A stretch of DNA of 64,000 bases from Pantoea piersonii (lineage in GTDB: Bacteria; Pseudomonadota; Gammaproteobacteria; Enterobacterales; Enterobacteriaceae): NCBI RefSeq assembly GCF_003612015.1, contig NZ_RARB01000006.1, positions 5,263 to 69,262 of the forward strand. The letters are read 5' to 3'. Shown here piece after piece: positions 54,879 to 61,269 of this stretch (position 1 is its first letter; each line of letters opens with the position of its first letter). The notes beneath the pieces were generated by a model that saw only the letters and a list, made by a program, of their open reading frames with translations, was not told where the DNA came from and made no database searches. A program made the position numbers and the translations under genes.

Positions 54879-55559
54879 ATGAAAGTACTTATGGTTTTGA
54901 CCTCACACGATCGGCTGGGCGATACCGGACGTAAAACCGGCTTCTGGCTGGAAGAGCTGGCCGCGCCTTACTACGCCTTCAAAGATGCTGGCGCCGATAT
55001 TACCCTGGCCTCGCCGAAAGGCGGCAACCCGCCGCTGGATCCAAAAAGCAATGAGCCCGATTTCCAGACAGAGCTGACGCATCGCTTTGAAGCGGACGCG
55101 GAAGCCAACGCGCAGCTGGCGTCGACGGTGCGCCTGGATAGCGTTTCCGCCGCTGATTTCGACACGGTGTTCTATCCGGGCGGCCACGGCCCGTTATGGG
55201 ACCTGGCGGAAGACAGTCACTCAATCGCCCTGATTGAACGCTTTATCGAAGCAGGCAAACCCGTTGCGCTGGTCTGTCATGCGCCAGGCGTACTGCGCCA
55301 TGTGAAAACCTCAGCAGGCCGTCCGCTGGTCGAGGGCAAAAAAGTCACCGGCTTCGCCAACAGCGAAGAGGAAGGCGTTGGCCTGACGAACATCGTGCCT
55401 TTCCTGGTGGAAGACGAGCTGATCGCCAAAGGGGGCCTCTATTCTAAAGGCGAAGACTGGGGGTCGTATGTCGTTCAGGATGGCCTGCTGATCACCGGCC
55501 AGAACCCGGGCTCTTCGGCGGCAACGGCGGCGCAGCTGCTGAAAACGTTAGCTAAATAA
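54879..55559 (+). CDS. DJ-1/PfpI-family protein (type 1 glutamine amidotransferase-like)
   Basis: A 226-residue DJ-1 superfamily protein of the Hsp31-like class. The nucleophilic elbow VALVCHAPGVL supplies Cys133 with His134 beside it, and a conserved Glu is in GFWLEELAAPYY. Related proteins act as glutathione-independent glyoxalases or protein deglycases, or bind electrophiles. Control by the NemR-like operator copy 2 supports a detoxification role for methylglyoxal or similar. Substrate not proven. Confidence 0.88.
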   Translation: MKVLMVLTSHDRLGDTGRKTGFWLEELAAPYYAFKDAGADITLASPKGGNPPLDPKSNEPDFQTELTHRFEADAEANAQLASTVRLDSVSAADFDTVFYPGGHGPLWDLAEDSHSIALIERFIEAGKPVALVCHAPGVLRHVKTSAGRPLVEGKKVTGFANSEEEGVGLTNIVPFLVEDELIAKGGLYSKGEDWGSYVVQDGLLITGQNPGSSAATAAQLLKTLAK

Positions 55560-55568
55560 TCGCTTAGC

Positions 55569-55590
55569 CTGCGGCGGCGCGCCGCCGCAG
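55569..55590. other. Perfect GC-only palindrome after the DJ-1 gene
   Basis: A 22-bp perfect inverted repeat with 11-bp arms (CTGCGGCGGCG and its complement) and no loop, starting 9 bp after the stop. Lacking a T-run, it could stop transcription only inefficiently. It separates the DJ-1 gene from the next gene. Confidence 0.5.
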
Positions 55591-55665
55591 AATCGACTAA
55601 TTCACTGTCCCGGCAGAGCGAAAGCGTGCGACGGCCGTTTCCAGACCTGATGAGAGAAGAGAATA

Positions 55666-56418
55666 ATGAAAAAATCTTTTGCTGCGCTGGCGTTCAGCCT
55701 GGCGGTCTCTGCTTATGCGCAAAGCGCGCTGGCCGAGCCGGTTAAAAATGTAGTGCTGGTGCATGGCGCCTTTGCCGACGGTTCCGGCTGGGATCCGGTG
55801 GCGCGTATTCTGGATAAAGATGGCTATAAGGTCGCTATCGTGCAGGAGCCGCAAACCTCGCTGGCCGACGATGTCGCCGCAACCCGACGCGTACTGGCTC
55901 AGCAGAGTGGCAAAACATTGCTGGTCGGACACAGCTACGGCGGCATGATCATCAGCGATGCGGGAAACAGCCCGTCGGTGGCCGGTCTGGTATACGTCGC
56001 GGCGTTTCAGCCTGACAAGGGCGAAAGTCTGCTCAGCCTGGCGGGCAAGTACCCGCCGGCGGGCAAGGCGATCGCTGAAACGCCGGATCACTTTCTCTTT
56101 ATCAAACCTGAGAAATTCCGCGCCGATTTCGCCGCGGATCTCCCTGCCGAACAGGCCGCAATGATGGCGCGCGCCCAGGTGATGCCTGCGGTCGCCGCGT
56201 TTAATAGTGCTGCCGGGCAGCCCGCCTGGCGCGTCAAGCCGAGCTGGGCCATCGTCGCCACTCAGGATCGCTCCATCAATCCTCAACTGGAGCGCTTTAT
56301 GGCGACGCGCGCCCACAGTAAAACATCTGAGGTTGAGGGCAGCCATGCGATTTACGCCTCACAGCCGGCGAAAATCGCCGCGGTTATCGAACGCGCGGCG
56401 CAGCAGCTGTCACAGTAA
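55666..56418 (+). CDS. Secreted alpha/beta hydrolase
   Basis: A 250-residue precursor with signal peptide MKKSFAALAFSLAVSAYAQS. An alpha/beta-hydrolase fold follows: oxyanion segment LVHGAFADGSGW, nucleophile Ser90 in GHSYGGM, a likely acid in ATQDRSINP and His in EGSHAIYASQP. It resembles periplasmic or salicylate-esterase-like hydrolases of unknown substrate. GAGAATA lies close before the ATG. It is downstream of the DJ-1 gene and may belong to the same stress regulon. Confidence 0.85.
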   Translation: MKKSFAALAFSLAVSAYAQSALAEPVKNVVLVHGAFADGSGWDPVARILDKDGYKVAIVQEPQTSLADDVAATRRVLAQQSGKTLLVGHSYGGMIISDAGNSPSVAGLVYVAAFQPDKGESLLSLAGKYPPAGKAIAETPDHFLFIKPEKFRADFAADLPAEQAAMMARAQVMPAVAAFNSAAGQPAWRVKPSWAIVATQDRSINPQLERFMATRAHSKTSEVEGSHAIYASQPAKIAAVIERAAQQLSQ

Positions 56419-56435
56419 CGTTTCATAGAGCAGAC

Positions 56436-56461
56436 GGCGGGCGCAACGAGCGACGCCCGCC
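56436..56461. terminator. Hairpin between convergent hydrolase and deoR-type genes
   Basis: GGCGGGCG-10 nt-CGCCCGCC, extended by flanking AGCAG/CTGCT arms. It lies in the short gap between convergent genes; there is no clear T-run. Confidence 0.65.
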
Positions 56462-56467
56462 GCCTGC

Positions 56468-57217
56468 TCAGATAACCGCAATCTGCTTTTGTGCCAGCAG
56501 TTCACGCATCTCCGCATCCGGCTCGCCGTCGACCACCAGCGTGCTGGCCAGCGTCAAATCGCCGATGGCAAATGCCGAGGCTGAATTCATTTTCTCCTGC
56601 GAAACCATCACCACCGTTTCCGACGCGCGCGCCGCCAGTGCCCGTTTAACCCCTGCCTCTTCGTAGTTGCCGGTGGTTAATCCCGCGCTTTTGTGTACGC
56701 CCGTCACGCCCATAAAAAAGAGATCGGCATTGATGCGCGCCACGGACTCCAGCACTGATGCGCCGACCGCGACCACGGAATGACGATAGAGCAGGCCGCC
56801 AATCATAATCACCTCGACCTGAGGATAATCGACCAGCGCCATGGCGATGCTCGGGCTGTGGGTCACGGCAGTAAACGCCAGATCCAGTGGCAGCTGGCGC
56901 ACCATCGCCTCAGTGGTCGTGCCACCGTCAATAATCACGACCTGCCCCGGCTGAATAAGCCCGACCGCTTTTTGCGCGATGAGCCTTTTTGAGCCTGTTT
57001 GCACGTTTTTGCGTGTTTCAAACGGGGCGACTGCGGCTGAAACCGGCAGCGCGCCGCCGTGTACGCGCTGTAGCAACCCTTCTGCCGCCAGCTCCCGCAG
57101 ATCGCGCCGAACAGAGTCTTCTGAGACGTTAAATCGCTGGCTCAGCTCGCTGGACATGACCTGTTTCTCTGCGGCAAGGATCGCCAGAATCTGCTGTTTG
57201 CGCTGTGAACTCAGCAT
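56468..57217 (-). CDS. DeoR-family transcriptional repressor
   Basis: A 249-residue DeoR-type regulator with an N-terminal helix-turn-helix (RKQQILAILAAEKQVMSSEL, FNVSEDSVRRDLRELAAEGL) and a C-terminal sugar-phosphate-isomerase-like sensor (VVIIDGGTTTEAMVRQLP, FMGVTGVHKSAGLTTGNYEE). Such proteins respond to phosphorylated sugars. The ATG at 57217 follows AAAGG at a normal distance; the 21-codon longer frame is not used. It is divergent from the nudK-like gene, with a palindrome between, so probably controls it. Confidence 0.9.
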   Translation of the reverse strand: MLSSQRKQQILAILAAEKQVMSSELSQRFNVSEDSVRRDLRELAAEGLLQRVHGGALPVSAAVAPFETRKNVQTGSKRLIAQKAVGLIQPGQVVIIDGGTTTEAMVRQLPLDLAFTAVTHSPSIAMALVDYPQVEVIMIGGLLYRHSVVAVGASVLESVARINADLFFMGVTGVHKSAGLTTGNYEEAGVKRALAARASETVVMVSQEKMNSASAFAIGDLTLASTLVVDGEPDAEMRELLAQKQIAVI

Positions 57218-57245
57218 AATTACAACCTTTGTTTTTTCTTGATAT

Positions 57246-57259
57246 TGCACGATTGTGCA
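57246..57259. promoter_or_regulatory. Candidate DeoR-type operator
   Basis: TGCAC-GATT-GTGCA, a perfect 5-bp-arm inverted repeat between the divergent deoR-type and nudK-like genes (39 bp before the latter). The location suggests the operator; the regulator match is inferred. Confidence 0.5.
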
Positions 57260-57297
57260 TGATAGCGTGCTTTCTGTCACTACCTTGAGGAGAAAAC

Positions 57298-57891
57298 ATG
57301 CAGCCGAAAATACGCCATATGCGTGAGCAACTGTTATCCGATAACTGGTACACGCTAAAGAAATATACCTTTGAACAGCAGCGCGCCGATGGCAGCTGGC
57401 AGGAGCAGAGCCGCGAGGCCTACGATCGCGGCAATGGCGCCGTGATCCTGCTCTACAACCGCGCGAAAAAGCACGTGGTGCTGACCCGACAGTTTCGCCT
57501 GCCAGTCTATATCAACGGCCACAACGGCTATTTGATCGAGGCGGCGGCGGGTCTGCTTGATAACGCTTCGCCAGAAGCGCGCATTAGGGCAGAAGCGGAA
57601 GAGGAGACGGGCTTCCGGGTCACGCAGATTGAAAAGGTGCTGGAAGCCTACATGAGCCCCGGCTCGGTGACGGAAAAACTCTATTTTTTCATTGCCGAAT
57701 ACAGCGACAGCGATCGCCGCGGCGCTGGCGGCGGACTGGCGGAAGAAGGCGAAGAGATCGACGTGCTGGAATGGCCTTTCAGCGGCGCGCTGGAGGCGGT
57801 ACGCAGCGGCGAGATTGAGGATGCGAAAACCATCATTTTGCTGCAGTACCTGGCGCTCAACGACATTTTTCAGGAGAAAAATCGATGCTGA
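57298..57891 (+). CDS. nudK: NudK-like Nudix hydrolase (GDP-mannose pyrophosphatase)
   Basis: A 197-residue Nudix enzyme similar along its length to E. coli NudK: ILLYNRAKKHVVLTRQFRLP, Nudix box around GLLDNASPEARIRAEAEEET, then AYMSPGSVTEKLYFFIAEYS. NudK hydrolyses GDP-mannose and related nucleotide-sugars. GAGGAG precedes the ATG. Its last 7 bases overlap the next gene (ATGCTGA), so the two are coupled. Similarity is moderate, so substrate may differ. Confidence 0.85.
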   Translation: MQPKIRHMREQLLSDNWYTLKKYTFEQQRADGSWQEQSREAYDRGNGAVILLYNRAKKHVVLTRQFRLPVYINGHNGYLIEAAAGLLDNASPEARIRAEAEEETGFRVTQIEKVLEAYMSPGSVTEKLYFFIAEYSDSDRRGAGGGLAEEGEEIDVLEWPFSGALEAVRSGEIEDAKTIILLQYLALNDIFQEKNRC

Positions 57892-58244
57892 TTCTGATTG
57901 CAGGACCGGTTCGCAGCGGCACGAATGGCGACCAGGCGTTGATTCACGCCAACCTTGAGAAGATGAACCGTATGGCGCTGGCGATCTATCAACGCGGCCA
58001 TACGCCTGTTATCGGCGAGTGGCTGGCGCTGCCGCTGGCCGCCACCGCCGGATCTACGCGCATCGGCGACGAGATCAGCGAGGCTTTTCTCTATCCGGTC
58101 GCGCATCGCTTAATCGCCTGCTGCGACGCTATTCTGCGCATGCCTGGCGCGTCGAAGGGTGCCGATAATGATGTTCGCCTCGGCCAGTCGCTGGGGCTGC
58201 AGATTTTCACCTCACCAGAGAGCCTTCCTGCCGCAGAGGCGTGA
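57885..58244 (+). CDS. DUF4406 (nucleoside deoxyribosyltransferase-like) protein
   Basis: A 119-residue protein starting LILIAGPVRSGT, the Rossmann-like DUF4406/YtoQ start related to nucleoside 2-deoxyribosyltransferases. Further family traits are GHTPVIGEWLALPLA and CCDAILRMPGASKGADNDV. Seven-base overlap with nudK-like gene. With the DeoR-type regulator it suggests a nucleotide-sugar or nucleoside salvage unit. Enzyme activity not established. Confidence 0.8.
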   Translation: MLILIAGPVRSGTNGDQALIHANLEKMNRMALAIYQRGHTPVIGEWLALPLAATAGSTRIGDEISEAFLYPVAHRLIACCDAILRMPGASKGADNDVRLGQSLGLQIFTSPESLPAAEA

Positions 58245-58374
58245 TCGCGTGGGAAATAGCGTCCAAACCAGGCAGAGGCAAAAGCATTTTCAGGAGATTC
58301 CTGGAGACAATTAATTAAACATCCCCATCGACATTGTTGAAGAGAAATATCAACAGGCGCGGCTGGCGAAATTA

Positions 58375-58542
58375 ATGCACGCCGCATTCGCTCTATTTTC
58401 CCGCCGATTAAAAGGGGATAAAAAGTTAAATTTCATCTGGCTGTCATACGTTGCGGATAAAGTCAGGCGTTGCGGATCAGTTTGCGCCGCACGCGTCTGG
58501 CAAACCTTTCTGATATTAACGGATCTCAGATGGAAACCATAA
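58375..58542 (+). CDS. Possible 55-residue reading frame before the lysozyme gene
   Basis: A frame beginning MHAAFALFSRRLKGDKKLNF, basic, open also upstream to about 58318 without a start codon, and ending within the lysozyme gene's first codons. No ribosome binding site is convincing and I do not recognise it. It may be the decayed end of a larger gene rather than a working one. Confidence 0.2.
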   Translation: MHAAFALFSRRLKGDKKLNFIWLSYVADKVRRCGSVCAARVWQTFLILTDLRWKP

Positions 58543-59330
58543 CTTCCCCGGTAGGTAAGGGTGCGGTCAACCGGCCTCAGGATGTCGTCGTCGTGCAAAA
58601 ATTACTGCGTGAAAACGGCTTCCCTGCGCTCAGGGTCGACGGAATCTGCGGCAGTAATACCCTTAAAGCCATTATCGATTACCAGAAACGTCTTTATCAT
58701 CTGCCCGACGGGATAGTGACGCCAGGCAGGAAAACGTTGCAGCACCTGACGCAAAACGCCTCGCCGCCGTGCGGGCCGCAGGGCGCGACCAGCACGAACC
58801 GGCAGGGCACGCGGCGCCAGCCGCGCCAGATACTGCCCAGCTACCGCTGCCTGCGCCTGCTGATGCAGTATGAGCAGCTGCACACCTTGCCCTACGATGA
58901 CCAGACCTCCATGACTATCGACAGCTGGACCAGCGGCGCCACCATCGGTTACGGTCACTGGATAAGCCGTAAGAGCGATTTTGCGCAATATAAAGAAGGA
59001 ATTTCAGAGAGCGACGCCGAGGCATTATTCGCGCGCGATCTGAAACCCTTTATTGCGACGGTGCGCGACTATGTGAAGGTGGATTTAACCCAGAACGAAT
59101 TTGACGCGTTATTAATCTTCGCGTTCAATATCGGCAGCAGAGACGATCGGCATCATGCGGGATTTTACTACTCCACCGTTTTGAAAATAATAAACGGTGA
59201 GTCAGGCGAAAACCTTGATAACGCCTGGATGCGTTATACGCTTTCGCACGGCAAACCGATGCGCGGGCTAATTAACCGGCGAAAAAGCGAACTGAAGGTA
59301 TACCACGAAGGAGTTTATCTAAAAATATGA
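58530..59330 (+). CDS. GH24 lysozyme with peptidoglycan-binding domain, probable T6SS effector
   Basis: A 266-residue protein in two parts. Residues about 8-70 form a PG_binding_1 domain (VVVVQKLLRENGFPALRVDG, LKAIIDYQKRLY). Residues about 105-265 form a T4-type lysozyme (GH24) with E-8-D-5-T style active site in YEQLHTLPYDDQTS and GATIGYGHW, and the tail GLINRRKSELKVY. It has no signal peptide. The ATG at 58530 is preferred over a TTG at 58470; both have weak Shine-Dalgarno. Gene order and absence of holin genes point to a T6SS-delivered cell-wall toxin with the next gene as immunity, rather than a prophage endolysin. Confidence 0.82.
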   Translation: METITSPVGKGAVNRPQDVVVVQKLLRENGFPALRVDGICGSNTLKAIIDYQKRLYHLPDGIVTPGRKTLQHLTQNASPPCGPQGATSTNRQGTRRQPRQILPSYRCLRLLMQYEQLHTLPYDDQTSMTIDSWTSGATIGYGHWISRKSDFAQYKEGISESDAEALFARDLKPFIATVRDYVKVDLTQNEFDALLIFAFNIGSRDDRHHAGFYYSTVLKIINGESGENLDNAWMRYTLSHGKPMRGLINRRKSELKVYHEGVYLKI

Positions 59331-59713
59331 AAAAGCTGATGGCGCTATGTCTGCTGGCCTGCTCATTTCACTCTCTGGCGCAGGATAATAAGCCCTTTTT
59401 CCAGAGCAAAAGCTATAACGTCTATCTCTCCCTGGGGAAATGCACCGCCGAGGATATTGAGTGCGACCAGGTCACCTACCATGCGGTGAATAAAAATAAT
59501 CACCACCAGCTGACCCTGAAAGGCTCGACGCTGAATATCGGGCCGTCGCGCGACTTTCGCGGCTATATCTTCCGCCAGGCGCCCTACACCTACGTGCTGG
59601 CTCCGGCGGAAGAGGGCAGCAGCGATAACAGCGCCTGGTTCCTGCAGGTTACCAAAACCACACCGCACGGCGACGATGTGGTTTTCCGGGAAAACGGCAG
59701 CGTCAGTCGTTAA
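59327..59713 (+). CDS. Small secreted protein, probable immunity protein
   Basis: A 128-residue precursor with signal peptide MKKLMALCLLACSFHSLAQ and two cysteines in the mature part (GKCTAEDIECDQ). I do not recognise a family. It overlaps the lysozyme gene by 4 bp (ATGA), and its periplasmic location is where a lysozyme effector would act. Both suggest that it protects the producer. Its stop overlaps the convergent kinase gene. Confidence 0.7.
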   Translation: MKKLMALCLLACSFHSLAQDNKPFFQSKSYNVYLSLGKCTAEDIECDQVTYHAVNKNNHHQLTLKGSTLNIGPSRDFRGYIFRQAPYTYVLAPAEEGSSDNSAWFLQVTKTTPHGDDVVFRENGSVSR

Positions 59714-61269
59714 GGCGTAAAGCGCTCAGGCACCTTAACCAGCCAGGTGCCAGCCTGCGTAATCTCCAGCTGTTGCGTCCAGTTTTGCTCGCCTCGCTTC
59801 ACCGCCAGCTGATAATGGCCCGGCGCCAGCCGTAGCAGTCGCGGCTCGTCAGCGGTGGCAGCGGGCTGCGCCTCGCCGTCAAGAAAGAGAGCGTCGTCCT
59901 TCTGAAGATTCAGATAGACGCGCGCCTGGGCGACAGGCGGCTTCGCAGCCGGTGCCGGTAGCGGCGCAGGCGCAGGCGTCGATGATGGCGCGGAGGCAGC
60001 GGCCAGCGATGACGCGGGCGCAGGTCTGGGCGGCGGCGTGGCAGCGGGCGAAGCGGGAGTCGCCACAGCGGCCACCGCAGGTTCGCGCGGCGCGGGCCGG
60101 GCGACCAGCCAGACCACCACAGCGGCGAGGCCCGCGGCCGCCGCGGCCGCCAGTATCAGCGGACGGCGCGCGGCGCTTTTTCTTCCTGGCTGCACGCTCA
60201 CCGACTGCGCGGCATCAGGCACCGCAGGCACCGCAGGCACCGCAGGCACCGCAGGCACCGCAGGCACCGCAGGCACCGGCAGCAGGGTGTCAGGGGACGC
60301 CGCCACCGGCAACGTTGCCGGGAGCGACGCCGTCGGGGTGGGGATCGCCTCAGGGACAGATGCCGTTTCACGTTCGGCAAGGTCGCGGTCGAGGCTCATC
60401 AGCCGCGCCGCCAGCGCCTGAATGCTCTGCGGACGATCTTCGGGCTGCAGCTGCAGCATCTCATCGATCAGCTGCAACAGCGACAGAGAGAAGCCCGGCG
60501 GCTGGCGCTGCGCCAGCGGCTGATAGTTATTGCTGATCAGCCGCACGACGCTGACCGGCGGCGGTTCGCCAGCGACCAGCATATGCAGCACCGCGCCGAG
60601 GGCGTAGATATCGGTCCAGGGCCCCTGGTCGCCATCGCGTCCCTCGCTGTACTGTTCAATCGGCGCATAGCCGGGCTTGAGCATAATCTCGGTTTTATCG
60701 GTGAGATGGCCAATCTCTTTGCATGCCGAGCCAAAGTCGAGCAGCACCGGCAGCATGTTCTCCTGAATCTGAATATTATCCAGCGCGATATCGCGATGCA
60801 GATAGCCGTTGTCGTGCAACGTGCGCAAGGCGCTGAGCAGCGGCGGCAGCAGCGAGCGGATCCATGTTTCGTTCACCAGCTGCGGCTCTTTCTGATAGCG
60901 GTTTTTCAGGGTGTCGCCGCTGTAAAACTCCGTGACCATATAGGCAGTATCGTTATCCTGCCAGAAGCGCAGCACATGGAGCAGGCCGGGATGGGAGAAA
61001 CGCGCCAGGATGCGCGCCTCCTGAATAAAGCTGTTCATACCGGCCTGAAATACAGCGACGAAGCGCTCGCTGCGCAGCTGCAGATGCAGGTTCTCCCCGC
61101 GCACCGCCATTGAGGCGGGCATATACTCCTTGATCGCCACCCGGCGCTCCAGCTGGTGATCCCAGGCGCTGTAGACGATGCCGAAGCCGCCTTCGCCAAT
61201 CACCTGCTCAATTTCAAACTCATTAAAGCGATAGCCCTGCGGCAACGCCTGTGAACGGTTGTCGCTCAT
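59710..61269 (-). CDS. T6SS-associated Ser/Thr protein kinase
   Basis: A 519-residue membrane-anchored Hanks-type kinase. Gly-rich loop GEGGFG at 25-30, ATP-binding Lys47, catalytic HRD (Asp160), metal-binding DFG (Asp179) and APIEQY. A Pro/Ala-rich linker with VPA repeats (about 330-350) is followed by a TM helix (about 372-392) and a periplasmic tail ending VPERFTP. In P. aeruginosa the PpkA kinase of the H1-T6SS triggers Fha1-dependent firing; this gene is co-transcribed with clpV (ATGA overlap) and may act similarly. The start at 61269 is the overlap codon. Confidence 0.88.
   Translation of the reverse strand: MSDNRSQALPQGYRFNEFEIEQVIGEGGFGIVYSAWDHQLERRVAIKEYMPASMAVRGENLHLQLRSERFVAVFQAGMNSFIQEARILARFSHPGLLHVLRFWQDNDTAYMVTEFYSGDTLKNRYQKEPQLVNETWIRSLLPPLLSALRTLHDNGYLHRDIALDNIQIQENMLPVLLDFGSACKEIGHLTDKTEIMLKPGYAPIEQYSEGRDGDQGPWTDIYALGAVLHMLVAGEPPPVSVVRLISNNYQPLAQRQPPGFSLSLLQLIDEMLQLQPEDRPQSIQALAARLMSLDRDLAERETASVPEAIPTPTASLPATLPVAASPDTLLPVPAVPAVPAVPAVPAVPAVPDAAQSVSVQPGRKSAARRPLILAAAAAAGLAAVVVWLVARPAPREPAVAAVATPASPAATPPPRPAPASSLAAASAPSSTPAPAPLPAPAAKPPVAQARVYLNLQKDDALFLDGEAQPAATADEPRLLRLAPGHYQLAVKRGEQNWTQQLEITQAGTWLVKVPERFTP
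60217..60278. repeat. Tandem 9-bp repeat in the kinase gene
   Basis: Unit AGGCACCGC repeated six times perfectly (60217-60270) with a seventh partial copy to 60278. On the minus strand it encodes Val-Pro-Ala repeats in the linker before the TM helix. The 9-bp unit keeps frame when copies are gained or lost, so the linker length can vary by slippage without inactivating the kinase. Confidence 0.9.

Noticed and set aside
58530..59330. Prophage endolysin
   Set aside because: No holin, spanin or other phage gene is adjacent, while a secreted small protein and T6SS genes are.
60217..60278. CRISPR-like array
   Set aside because: The repeat unit is 9 bp with no spacers and lies in frame inside the kinase gene.
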